A stretch of 64,000 nt of DNA from the NCBI RefSeq assembly GCF_000194605.1, contig NC_015321.1, positions 2,480,001 to 2,544,000 of the forward strand, read 5' to 3'. Shown in pieces: positions 11,101 through 20,123 of the stretch. Made by a program: the position numbers and the translations under genes. This stretch comes from Fluviicola taffensis DSM 16823 (GTDB taxonomy: Bacteria; Bacteroidota; Bacteroidia; Flavobacteriales_D; Crocinitomicaceae). How positions within the stretch are numbered: position 1 is the first letter of the stretch; the number at the start of each line of letters is the position of its first letter. Below the pieces are notes generated by a model. The model was not told where the DNA came from. It worked only from the letters and a program-made list of their open reading frames with translations, and ran no database searches.

Positions 11101-12431
11101 ATGGAACTGAAAAGATTATTGTTGTTGGTCGTTCAGGTGAATTGAAAATATCTGATCCAAAAACTGGAGTTGTATTAATGACTTCAAACATTCCTTACGG
11201 ATCTGAAATGATGATTGAGAATAACATTTCAGTGAAAAAAGGAGACGTTATCTGTAAGTGGGATCCGTACAATGCGGTAATCATTTCAGAGGTTTCTGGA
11301 AAAGTAGTATTTGAAAATATAATTGACGGTGTTACTTACCGCGAGGAAGTCGATGAGCAAACAGGATTTACTGAAAAAGTAATCATTGAATCTCGCGATA
11401 AAAAGAAAAACCCTGCGATTCACATTATTGATCCTAAAACGAAAGAAGTATTACGCGAGTATAACATTCCAGTTGACTCACATATTTCTGTAAACGAAGG
11501 TGATAAAGCTGAATTAGGAGTTATCTTGGTTAAAATTCCACGTGTAGCTGGTAAAACAGGGGATATCACTGGAGGTCTTCCACGTGTAACGGAATTATTC
11601 GAAGCGCGTAACCCTTCAAATCCTGCAGTTGTTTCTGAAATTGATGGTATTGTTGAGTTTGGTAAAATTAAACGTGGTAACCGTGAAATTCAAGTGACTT
11701 CTAAAAATGGAGATGTTCGTAAATACTTGGTTCCACTATCTAAACATATCTTGGTACAAGAAAATGATTTCGTTCGTGCTGGTCAATCTTTATCAGATGG
11801 AGCAACAACACCGAATGATATCTTGAATATCCAAGGTCCAACGAAAGTACAAGAGTACATCGTAAATGAAATCCAAGAGGTTTACCGTTTACAAGGGGTA
11901 AAAATTAACGATAAACATTTCGAAGTAATCGTTCGTCAGATGATGTTGAAAGTAGAAATCATTGATGCTGGGGATACTCGTTTCTTAGAGGGACAGTCGA
12001 TTCACAAAGCTGATTTCATGGAAGAAAATGATTCTATCTATGGAATGAAGGTCGTTGTTGACGCTGGAGAATCTTCTACGTTGAAAGCTGGTCAAATTGT
12101 TTCTGCTCGTAAATTGCGTGATGAAAACTCACAATTGAAACGTGCTGACAAGCAATTGGTAGAATCTCGTGATGCAGTTCCTGCAACTTCAACACCATTG
12201 TTACAAGGTATTACACGTGCTTCATTGCAGACACAATCATTTATTTCTGCTGCTTCCTTCCAGGAAACAACAAAAGTATTGAACGAGGCTGCAATCTCTG
12301 GAAAAGAAGATCATTTATTAGGTTTGAAAGAAAACGTAATTGTTGGTCACTTAATTCCAGCTGGTACTGGTGTACGTCGTTTCCAAAAAGTCATTGTTGC
12401 AAACAAAGAAGAATTGGACGCGATTTCTTAA
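8151..12431 (+). CDS. rpoC: DNA-directed RNA polymerase subunit beta'
   Basis: Largest RNA polymerase subunit, 1426 residues. The N-terminal zinc ribbon is at about residues 66-86 ([20 protein letters not shown]). The Mg-binding active-site loop [12 protein letters not shown] lies near residue 476. The second zinc site is [15 protein letters not shown] near residue 900, and the bridge/trigger region is [18 protein letters not shown]-like. It lies 49 bases after rpoB in the same operon and is closed by an intrinsic terminator. Confidence 0.98.
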   Translation: MAYRKETPKKQSSFNKITISLASPEVIRDQSSGEVLKPETINYRTYKPERDGLFCERIFGPVKDYECHCGKYKRIRYKGIVCDRCGVEVTEKKVRRERMGHISLVVPVAHIWYFRSLPNKIGYLLGLPTKKLDQIIYYERYVVIQVGIANNLDGSALTEKEFLTEEEYLDILDTLPRENQYLEDTDPNKFIAKMGAEALYDLLRKLNLEDLSYKLRHQANTETSVQRKHEALKRLQVVEAMRESQTRIDNRPEWMIVKVVPVIPPELRPLVPLDGGRFATSDLNDLYRRVIIRNNRLKRLIEIKAPEVILRNEKRMLQEAVDSLFDNSRKASAVKTESNRPLKSLSDSLKGKQGRFRQNLLGKRVDYSARSVIVVGPDLKLHECGLPKDMAAELYKPFIIRKMIERGIVKTVKSAKKIVDRKEPVVWDILESVLKGHPVLLNRAPTLHRLGIQAFQPKLIEGKAIRLHPLVTTAFNADFDGDQMAVHLPLGNAAILEAQLLMLASHNILNPANGAPIAVPSQDMVLGLYYITKMRTSTPEHKVKGEGSIFYSPEEVIIANNEGKLDMHAPIKVKSYDLNADGVPALMMIDTTCGRVLFNEVVPREVGFINDVLTKKALRDIIGHVLKICGTAKTAKFLDDIKELGYGMAFRGGLSFNLDHIIIPKEKEILVAKAETEVKEVMANYNMGLITNNERYNQIIDIWTHTNSRLTNTLMEQLKNDDQGFNSIYMMFDSGARGSKEQIRQLSGMRGLMAKPQKSGASAQEIIENPILSNFKEGLSILEYFISTHGARKGLADTALKTADAGYLTRRLVDVAQDVVINVMDCGTLRGLVATSLKKNDEIVEPLIDRILGRTSVHDIFHPETEQLIVEAGELITDTVADEIEKAGIEEVEIRSVLTCEMRRGVCSKCYGRNLATHRPAQDGDAVGVVAAQSIGEPGTQLTLRTFHVGGTASNIADVSDLKAKSSGKLEIDELRTISRKGSDGTEKIIVVGRSGELKISDPKTGVVLMTSNIPYGSEMMIENNISVKKGDVICKWDPYNAVIISEVSGKVVFENIIDGVTYREEVDEQTGFTEKVIIESRDKKKNPAIHIIDPKTKEVLREYNIPVDSHISVNEGDKAELGVILVKIPRVAGKTGDITGGLPRVTELFEARNPSNPAVVSEIDGIVEFGKIKRGNREIQVTSKNGDVRKYLVPLSKHILVQENDFVRAGQSLSDGATTPNDILNIQGPTKVQEYIVNEIQEVYRLQGVKINDKHFEVIVRQMMLKVEIIDAGDTRFLEGQSIHKADFMEENDSIYGMKVVVDAGESSTLKAGQIVSARKLRDENSQLKRADKQLVESRDAVPATSTPLLQGITRASLQTQSFISAASFQETTKVLNEAAISGKEDHLLGLKENVIVGHLIPAGTGVRRFQKVIVANKEELDAIS

Positions 12432-12453
12432 GAATTAATAGTCTAAAAAATAG

Positions 12454-12488
12454 AAATCCCTCTTGGCTGAAGCTGAGAGGGATTTTTT
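12454..12488 (+). terminator. Intrinsic terminator after rpoC
   Basis: aaatccctct (12454-12463) pairs with agagggattt (12476-12485), followed by a T-run. It ends the tuf/secE-rpoC transcription unit. Confidence 0.9.
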
Positions 12489-12489
12489 C

Positions 12490-12861
12490 ATTTTTAATAC
12501 TTATAGAGGTTTATTGAATTTTCAAAAATTGGAATTTGTTGCAGATCAGTTCTATTATCGTGAAGATGGTGCACAAATAGTATCAGGACAAGAAACCCCT
12601 TGGAGTTATATATGTGATCTAGAAATGACAGAAAATAAGCTACGGAATATAGGTTTAAGTCCTAATCCTTCAACAGATTTTGTAGCACTTTCTGGAAATG
12701 ATCTGTCATTAGTCCAAGAGTTAGCAATTTATGATATTCATGGTAAATTGGTAAAGAAACTCACCTTATCTGACATTCAATCAAAGATTTCGATTTCAGA
12801 ACTGGATAACGGAGTATATCTATTGTCTTTAAATCAGAATTCGAAAGTGCTTCGATTTTGA
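12490..12861 (+). pseudogene. Remnant of a T9SS-secreted protein (C-terminal sorting domain only)
   Basis: The open frame runs out of the rpoC terminator and has no credible start or signal peptide. Its last 80 or so residues form a type A T9SS C-terminal domain: IGLSPNPSTDFVALSG, ELAIYDIHGKLVKKL, then ISELDNGVYLLSLNQNSKVL. In intact T9SS cargo this domain directs outer-membrane export and attachment to A-LPS. Here the N-terminal cargo appears deleted, so it is most simply the 3' stump of a larger gene. A short functional gene starting at an internal ATG (in LEMTENK) would lack a Sec signal. Confidence 0.65.
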
Positions 12862-12886
12862 AACGATGATGTAAAAAGAATAAACT

Positions 12887-12923
12887 AAAAATCCCCGCTT
12901 ACTCAGGTAAACGGGGATTTTTT
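12887..12923. terminator. Bidirectional terminator
   Basis: aaaaatccccg (12887-12897) pairs with cggggattttt (12912-12922), with inner pairing ttac/gtaa. There are A residues on one side and T residues on the other, so it can serve both the + remnant and the minus-strand lipoprotein gene that ends at 12952. Confidence 0.75.
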
Positions 12924-12951
12924 ATTATCAATGATCACTGAATCAATTTCC

Positions 12952-13890
12952 TTATGGAACGATAATCGGTTTCAAACCTCTTAATCCCATATCTGTTGGA
13001 TAATCATTCACATCTCCATTTGATAAAAGCGGTTCGTATTTATTATCACCATTTACATCGTACCATTCAAAACTATTATTTGTGGATAGAGACATCACAC
13101 AAGTAATATCTTGTGTTTCATTTCCTGTAATGGTAAATGGAGTGTCAAACTGCCCTGTAACAACACAAGATCCTGCAGGAACTGGTGATGTAGCAAACAA
13201 AGGATTTGGTACTGTAGTTGCTGGTGCCTGACCTTGGAATACCATTCCTAAATTTTCAAAAGCCCAGTAACCTTGCGATTTGTTCGCATCAAGCGTTACT
13301 GTTTGATTCCAAACTTTGTAGTTCGTAATATACGTATTGAATCCAACAAATGAAGCTAACCTACCATTATAATTAACACCGCTGTATCGGTAGTCTAAAG
13401 CATAGTTTTGGTAAGTTAAAGACATGCGTACCCAGTTATAAGAGTCTGGATTGATGTTTTTCAATGGGATTTTTAAGAATACTTCATTATCTCCTTTGAT
13501 AATTGCTTTACTAAAATCAACTGCATTGTTTCCTCCAGCAGTTGTTTCAGCCCCATGGTACAAAATGTCGCCACCACCTAACTGAGTCATTGCACTTTGA
13601 GCAAATTCAATGTAATGCGCACTCATTCCATAAAATATAGGAGATTGAGCTCCGTGATTTGCAGGAATGGTAGTTGGATTTCCAAAATTATCTAATCGAG
13701 GAGCCAAAGAGTCAAAATGCAATTTAATTATCAAATAAGGTCCAGTTTCTTCCTCTGGATATGTACAGCTTCCGTCGTCTTTAGTAGCTTTAGAGTTGTA
13801 ATTTGTTGCCGTTGAATCCGTGCAACCTTTTTTCTTACATCCAACAGAAATTGCTGATATAAGAAGTAATAGAAGAGCAAGTTTTTTCAT
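12952..13890 (-). CDS. Lipoprotein with a Cys-framed ASP-rich motif (MbnP-like)
   Basis: A 312-residue predicted lipoprotein: hydrophobic leader and lipobox SVGC with Cys18. Directly after it comes the motif GCTDSTATNYNSKATKDDGSC (written here in its key pattern C-T-D, NYN, DDGSC), which recurs in many Bacteroidota surface proteins and again at 49338. The remainder is beta-rich, with HFDSLAPRLDNFGNP and YYLSD-type segments reminiscent of the MbnP family of copper/partner lipoproteins. That resemblance is weak recall, not shown. No enzyme motif seen. Confidence 0.6.
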   Translation of the reverse strand: MKKLALLLLLISAISVGCKKKGCTDSTATNYNSKATKDDGSCTYPEEETGPYLIIKLHFDSLAPRLDNFGNPTTIPANHGAQSPIFYGMSAHYIEFAQSAMTQLGGGDILYHGAETTAGGNNAVDFSKAIIKGDNEVFLKIPLKNINPDSYNWVRMSLTYQNYALDYRYSGVNYNGRLASFVGFNTYITNYKVWNQTVTLDANKSQGYWAFENLGMVFQGQAPATTVPNPLFATSPVPAGSCVVTGQFDTPFTITGNETQDITCVMSLSTNNSFEWYDVNGDNKYEPLLSNGDVNDYPTDMGLRGLKPIIVP

Positions 13891-13967
13891 TTTTTGAAGT
13901 TTTCGAATGACTAAAGTATAGAAAATAAAAGGATTAATATACTTCTAACGAATTCTGAACAAGAACG

Positions 13968-14849
13968 TTACTTTTTGTTAATCATATACACCGCAGAAAT
14001 TCCCAATAGACCTCCAATTAATGTATGGATTTCTAATTGTTCACCGAGTATTGCAAATGAAAAAACCGCAGCACTAAAGGGAACAATAAAAATGAAGCTA
14101 CTGGCTTTTTCAGCACCTATTTTAGATGTAGCAAAAAAGTAAGTGGTAGTTGCTAAAGTTGTTGTGATGACACTTGAAAAGAGCACATTCCCCCAGAAGC
14201 GGATGTCTGTTGTTTTAAGAAGTCCATTAATTGCTGAAAAGTCGCAAAATGGAACAATACAAATAAACGTCACAACATACATCCACCAAGTAAAGGCAAA
14301 CGGAGATCCGTATTTCGCAGATTTCGATGTAAATTTGCTCATAACAGACCAAATGAGGGCACTCAATAGAAAGTAAAGATTTCCAGGTTTTGCAAAAATA
14401 TCCTCGTTTCCCCAAACTTTTAAGAGCGTTAAACCGGCAATTATTCCGAATAATAACCCGATAGATTCATTTCGAGTTGGTTTCTTCCAATCAATAAGCA
14501 TTCCAAGACCATAAGCCATTACAGGATTTAAAGTGGTAACTAAAATTCCGCCAGCTCCGGGACTTCCATTTTTTAAACCACCCAAAAAAGTATAGTTGTA
14601 CGTTGCCATGAGAAGTCCAGAAATGAGTAAAAATGGGATGCCTTTTTTGGAAATGACGAGTTTGGTTTTGAGTAGAATTAGGAGTAAAATCAAACTGATA
14701 ATTACGAATCCGTATCGAAAAAATCCGAGGTCAGCGGCAGAACCAAAAGTGGTTAAAACCTTATTCGATGGCCAACTGATTCCCCAAATAATCATGCTAA
14801 AAACCATGACGATAGTCAGCATGGATTGCGGATTCTGTTTTTCATTCAT
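13968..14849 (-). CDS. EamA/DMT-family transporter
   Basis: Integral membrane protein of 293 residues with ten hydrophobic segments arranged as two EamA repeats. The first begins MVFSMIIWGISWPSNKVL; the second begins near residue 155 (LYFLLSALIWSVMSKF). The C-terminal segment contains the family-typical FIVPFSAAVFSFAILGEQL. EamA proteins are drug/metabolite exporters with varied substrates, and none can be assigned here. Divergent from the DUF3467 gene at 14917. Confidence 0.85.
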   Translation of the reverse strand: MNEKQNPQSMLTIVMVFSMIIWGISWPSNKVLTTFGSAADLGFFRYGFVIISLILLLILLKTKLVISKKGIPFLLISGLLMATYNYTFLGGLKNGSPGAGGILVTTLNPVMAYGLGMLIDWKKPTRNESIGLLFGIIAGLTLLKVWGNEDIFAKPGNLYFLLSALIWSVMSKFTSKSAKYGSPFAFTWWMYVVTFICIVPFCDFSAINGLLKTTDIRFWGNVLFSSVITTTLATTTYFFATSKIGAEKASSFIFIVPFSAAVFSFAILGEQLEIHTLIGGLLGISAVYMINKK

Positions 14850-14853
14850 GGGG

Positions 14854-14861
14854 CAAAATTA
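14854..14861 (-). promoter_or_regulatory. -7 promoter box of the EamA gene
   Basis: On the minus strand the bases read TAATTTTG, matching the Bacteroidota -7 consensus TAnnTTTG, four bases before the ATG. No clear TTG lies at the ideal -33 distance. Confidence 0.4.
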
Positions 14862-14916
14862 GTCAATATCGAAAGATGTTTCGTTAAATTCAAGAAAGCT
14901 TTTGTATTTTCGTCTT

Positions 14917-15225
14917 ATGGAAAATAATGACAATCAAATAAACATCGAGTTAAACGAAGAATTGGCTGAAGGAGTCTATTCTAATTTGGCTATTATCACA
15001 CATTCACAAGCTGAATTTGTAGCTGATTTCGTTCAAATGATGCCTGGAATGCCCAAAGCGAAAGTGCGTTCTCGTGTAATTATGTCTCCACAAAATGCAA
15101 AACGTTTGATGCGCGCATTGGCAGAAAATGTTCAAAAATATGAGCAAGTGAATGGAGTAATTAATGATGTTGATACACCTCCTTTTCCTCCGATGAATTT
15201 TGGTGGAACGACGAACCAGGCATAA
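14917..15225 (+). CDS. DUF3467 domain protein
   Basis: A 102-residue acidic cytoplasmic protein. The pattern EGVYSNLAIITHSQAEFVADFVQMMPGMPKAKVRSRVIMSPQNAKRL (shortened: SNLAIITHSQAEFVADF, then KVRSRVIMSP) is the DUF3467 family core. The function is unknown. I start it at ATG 14917; a TTG 15 bases upstream would only add YFRL. In many Bacteroidota this family is encoded beside rpoC, and that neighbourhood is roughly kept here. Confidence 0.85.
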   Translation: MENNDNQINIELNEELAEGVYSNLAIITHSQAEFVADFVQMMPGMPKAKVRSRVIMSPQNAKRLMRALAENVQKYEQVNGVINDVDTPPFPPMNFGGTTNQA

Positions 15226-15261
15226 TTTTTTTAAGTATAATTATTAATTAATCAGAATAAA

Positions 15262-16554
15262 TTGGTCGGTAAGCTGAATCTCAAAAATCGGTCTGAATTC
15301 ATAAAGAATATTCTGAAATTAATGACAGGAACGGTGATAGCTCAGTTACTGACTATTGCCTTTTCACCAATTGTGCAACGGATGTTCACTCAGGAAGAGT
15401 GGGGTTTTTTCGCATTGGTAAGTTCCATTTATGGTGTGATAGCTTTAGTTGCTGGTGGTAAATACGATGTTGCTCTATTAGTTCCTAAGCGAAATGTAGA
15501 TGCCGTTAATTTATTAGGGCTTTCTATTTTGGTGAATATTGGTTTTGCAATCACTTTTTACGGTGCTTTATTCGTTTTATCAGTACTTGGATGGGGAGAT
15601 AAATTGGGTGTCTGGTATTATCTATTACCTATTTTTGTTTTTATCGTCGGAACAAGTCAGTCATTTATTGCTTGGAATAATCGCAGAAAAAGGTATCGAG
15701 AAATTGCTAATTTCCGTATATCACAGTCGTTATTAAATAATGTATTTTCAATCTCCACAAGCTTAGCTAAGTTTCCCTTGAATGGGATTTTAGTTGCATA
15801 CCTTAGTTCTAGTGTTATTTCCCTCTTTGTAGCTATTTATCAAATAAGGGCTGATTTCCGCTTGATTTCGAAAGGAATTTCCTTTAAAAGAATGCGTTAT
15901 GTCGGAAAAAAATATGCCCGTTTTCCACTGATAAACTCTTTTCAATCGCTATTAGATGCCTTGCAAATTAATGGGTTGATTTATGTAATTGCATTTTATT
16001 TTGGCGATTACTATGTCGGTATTTTTTCATTAGCAATTCGAATTCTGTTTTTACCAATGGGATTCATTGGAAGTTCAATTGCTCAAGTTTTTTATCAAGA
16101 AGCAAATTCATTAATACATCAAAATGAAAAATTGTTTCCCCTTGTGAAAAAAACATTGAAAATGAGTTGTTTAATTATTGCTCCCGTTTTTATCGGTTTA
16201 GTATTCTTAGGGCCACAATTGTTTTCATTTGTTTATGGAAAAACATGGGAAGGATCAGGGATCTATGCTCAATATTTGGCAGCTTGGGTTTGTATTGATT
16301 TTATTCGGGCACCACTTTCTCAAATTCCACTCATATTTAATAGACATCATGTTTTGTTGGGATTCTCTATTGTAAGTAATAGTTGTATTTTTCTTCTTTT
16401 CATCCTTGGTTCATCTCTTCAATATAATTTAGGAACAATTCTGTTGACACTTTCAACTTTACAAGTTTTACTTATATTCGTACTTATTATCTGGATAATT
16501 CGAATATCTAAATTCTATGATACAACATTATCTATTCACACCAATAAAAAATGA
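15262..16554 (+). CDS. Polysaccharide flippase, Wzx family (first of three)
   Basis: A 430-residue membrane protein with about 12 hydrophobic segments and the flippase start KNILKLMTGTVIAQLLTIAF. This start closely resembles the flippase at 24637 (SVLTLMTGTAIAQLITYLI), so the two are paralogs. Wzx proteins move undecaprenyl-diphosphate-linked oligosaccharides across the inner membrane. The start is TTG 15262; no ATG fits before the first helix. Its stop overlaps the ATG of the next gene (polymerase/ligase) by 4 bases, so the two are translationally coupled. Confidence 0.85.
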   Translation: MVGKLNLKNRSEFIKNILKLMTGTVIAQLLTIAFSPIVQRMFTQEEWGFFALVSSIYGVIALVAGGKYDVALLVPKRNVDAVNLLGLSILVNIGFAITFYGALFVLSVLGWGDKLGVWYYLLPIFVFIVGTSQSFIAWNNRRKRYREIANFRISQSLLNNVFSISTSLAKFPLNGILVAYLSSSVISLFVAIYQIRADFRLISKGISFKRMRYVGKKYARFPLINSFQSLLDALQINGLIYVIAFYFGDYYVGIFSLAIRILFLPMGFIGSSIAQVFYQEANSLIHQNEKLFPLVKKTLKMSCLIIAPVFIGLVFLGPQLFSFVYGKTWEGSGIYAQYLAAWVCIDFIRAPLSQIPLIFNRHHVLLGFSIVSNSCIFLLFILGSSLQYNLGTILLTLSTLQVLLIFVLIIWIIRISKFYDTTLSIHTNKK

Positions 16555-17849
16555 AGGTTTATAATTATCTTAAATCGAATCAGCTAAGTATTTTCTTAAG
16601 CCTATTGGTGTTTTTTCCAACAGCTAGGCTTCTTATATTAGGTTCTGGACATGTAACAGGTGTACGTTTACTCGTTGGATTAATTCCCGAAATTTTGTTT
16701 GCATTCATTTTAGGTTGGTTTCTGTTTGCTTTCCTAAAGGATAAAAATCGGGATATTCATTGGCTAGACAAATTGGTTCTTATTTATTTCTTATTCAATG
16801 TCCTAGTAGGATTTTATATCGCACATGATTTTAAAGCCAGTATATATGGCTTTCGATTAACTTATTTACCCATGCTTGCTTACTTTGTAACTTCCTATTA
16901 TTGGGATAAAAAAGTAGATGTCGAACGAATTTTTCTTGGATTTTTTAGAGTTTTGGTATTGGTGGCAGCGCTTGGATTTTTATTGCAATTCTTTTTTCCG
17001 AATGTTCAACTTTATTTTCACAAGTTGTCAACCAACCAACCAATTGTGGCATCAGCAATAAATTTTGTGCGCATGACTTCCGTTATTTGGACTCCAGTTG
17101 TGTTTGCAGTACTCATGTTATGTGCCTTTTGTTTTTGGACGTATCGGTATTTGAAAACGGGAAATAAATTAGCTTTACTTTTTTTACTGATAACTTTAAA
17201 TGCTGTTTTCTTTAGCGTATCAAGAGGGCCAATCATTGCTTCTTTCTTTGCCCTTTTGATATTATTTATCATTGGTATAAACCTCCGCTTTAAACTAATA
17301 ATCGCAGGTATTCTCCTCTTAGAGTTTATTTCTTTGTATCTGTTTGTCCCAAAGTTCACAGAAATATTCGAATGGTTTTTCCTTTCATCCAAGCAAACCG
17401 TAAGTCTTGATATTGCAAATACAAGGGTGGAATTATGGAACGACGTAGTTCATACTGCTGATGACAATTTAACTGGGTTAGGTTTAGGCAAAGCTGGGCA
17501 TGTCGCGGTACAACTGTTTCCACGGAATACTCCAGGTGTTTCATTTACCTCAACAGATGGTTGGTACTTCAAATTAATGCTTGAAACAGGAATTACTGCA
17601 TTAATTTTGTATTTGGGTATGGCGCTCATGTTCTTCATTACGATGATTCGTGCTTTCAGAAAAAAAGTATTTGATATCGGTAGTGTGATTTTTACCATTT
17701 TTGTTGCCACAGGCTTGGTAAATATTACAAGCAATGCATTGGATTTTTATTTGTTTAGCTATTTGTATTGGTTTTTACTGGGGCTATTTGTATTGAAATT
17801 GAAACAAAAAAAACATGCTAATAAAGAAGGTTTCAGTAGTAATTGTTAA
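16551..17849 (+). CDS. O-antigen polymerase/ligase-like protein (first of three)
   Basis: A 432-residue protein with about 11-12 transmembrane segments. A Wzy_C-type region holds NAVFFSVSRGPIIASFFALL near residue 220 and a large periplasmic loop (about 275-345) with WNDVVHTADDNLTGLGLGKAG. Such proteins either polymerise repeat units or ligate glycans to lipid A core or protein; sequence alone does not decide. Coupled to the upstream flippase and overlaps the next glycosyltransferase by 35 bases. Confidence 0.75.
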   Translation: MKVYNYLKSNQLSIFLSLLVFFPTARLLILGSGHVTGVRLLVGLIPEILFAFILGWFLFAFLKDKNRDIHWLDKLVLIYFLFNVLVGFYIAHDFKASIYGFRLTYLPMLAYFVTSYYWDKKVDVERIFLGFFRVLVLVAALGFLLQFFFPNVQLYFHKLSTNQPIVASAINFVRMTSVIWTPVVFAVLMLCAFCFWTYRYLKTGNKLALLFLLITLNAVFFSVSRGPIIASFFALLILFIIGINLRFKLIIAGILLLEFISLYLFVPKFTEIFEWFFLSSKQTVSLDIANTRVELWNDVVHTADDNLTGLGLGKAGHVAVQLFPRNTPGVSFTSTDGWYFKLMLETGITALILYLGMALMFFITMIRAFRKKVFDIGSVIFTIFVATGLVNITSNALDFYLFSYLYWFLLGLFVLKLKQKKHANKEGFSSNC

Positions 17850-18732
17850 TTATAATGTAAAAGACTTAATTCTCACAAGTCTAAGAACGCTATACAAGTT
17901 TAACGCTTCAGAAAATGTAGAGGTTATTGTTGTTGATAATCATTCGGCTGATGATTCTTGTTTGGCGATTAAAAAAGAATTTCCTCAAGTGATATTACTT
18001 GAAAATAAGTATAATGCAGGATTTCCGAAAGGAAATAACCAAGGATTTGAAATCGCGACAGGTGATTATATCTTTATGCTAAATCCAGATACTGAATTCA
18101 CCGAAAATTCCATTGATAGAATGCTGAATTATTTGGATAATCATCCAGAAGCAATGTTGCTTGCACCCAAATTAATGAATACGGATGGAAGCTTGCAACA
18201 AAGTACTTGGAGATATCCATCGATTACTTCTGTGTTTTGTGAATCATTTTACCTTAGACCTTTCTTGAAAAAGAAAAATTACCAGGATAAAAATTTCGAT
18301 GAAATTTTTGAAGGAGAAACTTTTTCTGGTGCTGCTTTATTTTTTAGAAAGGAACTTTTGGATAATATTGGAACTTTAGATGAAACGATGTTTTGGATTG
18401 AAGATGTCGAGTTTTGTTGGAGAGCAAATCATCATCATTTCAAATGTTTGTATTTTCCAGAAACCCGTATTATCCACCATATTGGACAAAGCGCAAAAAA
18501 AAATTACAATATTTCAATCTCTAATCAGGTTTATAATAAAGTGAAGTTTTTTAGAAAGCATCACTCCAAATTTGCAACCTTCATCATTGTTTGTATCAGT
18601 TTGGCACTCGTCTTTTCTAAGATTATTGTTTTCGGATTACTTTCCCCGTTTAAGAGAATCTATTACTTAAAATTAAAAGCGTATATCTATACAATTCCGA
18701 GAGTATTCAATCCGCCGAATGGAATTACCTAG
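17815..18732 (+). CDS. Glycosyltransferase family 2, rhamnosyltransferase-like
   Basis: A 305-residue GT-A enzyme. It starts KKVSVVIVNYNVKDLI with the nucleotide-binding strand and Asp in VVDNHSADDS; the catalytic metal site is LNPDTEF (DxD-type) near residue 92. Acceptor-side WIEDVEFCWR (ED motif) is near residue 192. The C-terminal hydrophobic segment (about 260-280) may hold it at the membrane. The family of this ordering (NPDTE plus EDVEFCWR) often transfers rhamnose or similar sugars, but the substrate is not proven. Confidence 0.85.
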   Translation: MLIKKVSVVIVNYNVKDLILTSLRTLYKFNASENVEVIVVDNHSADDSCLAIKKEFPQVILLENKYNAGFPKGNNQGFEIATGDYIFMLNPDTEFTENSIDRMLNYLDNHPEAMLLAPKLMNTDGSLQQSTWRYPSITSVFCESFYLRPFLKKKNYQDKNFDEIFEGETFSGAALFFRKELLDNIGTLDETMFWIEDVEFCWRANHHHFKCLYFPETRIIHHIGQSAKKNYNISISNQVYNKVKFFRKHHSKFATFIIVCISLALVFSKIIVFGLLSPFKRIYYLKLKAYIYTIPRVFNPPNGIT

Positions 18733-18831
18733 TCACACATTTAATTTACACAATTATTTTCAATATATTAGGTAACTTCGTGAAGCTTCGTTGGGTATTT
18801 GATTAGAAAAAGCATTGGAGTAATTGTGAGT

Positions 18832-19914
18832 ATGAAAATTTGTTATTTTGCTTTTGGAGAAAGTTATCATACGATTAGATGGTGCAATCATTTCAGTTCA
18901 TTAGGGTATGAAGTTCATCTGATAACATTCGCTCACGTTTCAAAGGATGATTATCCAAACATTCATTTACATATTGTAAACTCAGGGAACGTAAAAGTTT
19001 CGGGAGGGAACTGGCATTTACTGACACATTTCCGGAAAATTAAGAGATTAGTTAGACAAATTAATCCAGATATTTTCCATGCGCTTTATGCGACTAGCTA
19101 TGGGGTAACGGGTGCGCTTGTTGGACATGAAAACTACATAATAACGGCATTGGGGTCAGATTTATTGGTGAGTGTTAGGAATTCATTCCTCTATAAAAAA
19201 GCCATTCAGTTTGCCTTTCGAAAGGCGAAATGGATTACTGTTATGTCGCCAGAAATGAGGGATGTTGCTCAAGAAATCGGAACAAATATGTCAAAGGTTT
19301 CAATCGTTCCATTTGGCATTAATCCCGATGTGTTTAACTCTAATTCAAGAGCGCTAATGGCAGATGAATTTGTTATTACGAGTACACGGAATTTGGAGCA
19401 AATTTATAACATTCCACATCTCTTAAACGCGTTAGCTTTAATAAAAGATAAAGTTCCTAATCTCAGGGTAAATATCATGGGGTCGGGTAGTTTACAAGAA
19501 AAGTTGGAAGATTTAAACACCAAATTGAATTTGTCCAAACAAGTTACCTTCTGGGGGAAAGTGAATCAATTTCAAATTGCAGAAACCTTAAATCAATCTC
19601 ATGTTTTTGTTTCTGTTTCACAATCAGATGGGAACAATATTTCTCTAAATGAAGCAATGGCTTGCGGTGCTTTTTGTATTGCGACTGACATTCCTGCCAA
19701 TCGACAATGGATACAGGATGGGGAAAATGGATTTTTGGTTCAAATTAATGACGTAGAAGGCTTGGCAAATCGAATTTTAGAAGTGTATTCTAATTATGAA
19801 ACTTTGCAAGGGAAAGCAATTCCTTTCAATAAGAAAATCATTGAAGAGAAAGGCATTTGGACGAAAAACATGAAGGTTATTGAGCAAAAATATCTGGAAA
19901 TGATTAACCACTAA
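18832..19914 (+). CDS. Glycosyltransferase family 4, tandem copy A
   Basis: A 360-residue GT-B enzyme. The N-terminal acceptor domain begins KICYFAFGESYHTIRWCNHF; the C-terminal nucleotide-sugar domain has FGINPDVF, GSGSLQEKLEDL and the SxSDGNNISLNEAMACG motif with the conserved Glu. I set the start at ATG 18832 because it matches the start of its neighbour at 20124. Residues 80-170 are largely identical between the two (PDIFHALYATSYGVTGAL, AKWI-VMS, MSKV), pointing to tandem duplication. Confidence 0.88.
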   Translation: MKICYFAFGESYHTIRWCNHFSSLGYEVHLITFAHVSKDDYPNIHLHIVNSGNVKVSGGNWHLLTHFRKIKRLVRQINPDIFHALYATSYGVTGALVGHENYIITALGSDLLVSVRNSFLYKKAIQFAFRKAKWITVMSPEMRDVAQEIGTNMSKVSIVPFGINPDVFNSNSRALMADEFVITSTRNLEQIYNIPHLLNALALIKDKVPNLRVNIMGSGSLQEKLEDLNTKLNLSKQVTFWGKVNQFQIAETLNQSHVFVSVSQSDGNNISLNEAMACGAFCIATDIPANRQWIQDGENGFLVQINDVEGLANRILEVYSNYETLQGKAIPFNKKIIEEKGIWTKNMKVIEQKYLEMINH

Positions 19915-20123
19915 GAATTCAAGTTCATTAAATGCTGAATAGTATATTTGATTGTCAACGATACATTTCAAGCACTGAGGTAAAACCAGATCTCAAAAGA
20001 TAAAGTATGGCTTTGAAAAGAATAATTTGTTTTCAGATAACTAATTAATAGCTAATTTAGTCTTGTCAAGAGTTAACTTGTCAAGTATTTAAATTTCAAT
20101 AGTACGGATTCACGCATCAATTT

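Noticed and set aside
4864-11191. Many minus-strand open frames within rpoB and rpoC (for example 4864-5181, 6682-7005, 10113-10517)
   Set aside because: They are mirror frames of highly biased essential genes, without start signals or family motifs.
14143-14376. Plus-strand frame inside the EamA transporter gene
   Set aside because: Entirely antisense to a clear ten-helix transporter and without any motif.
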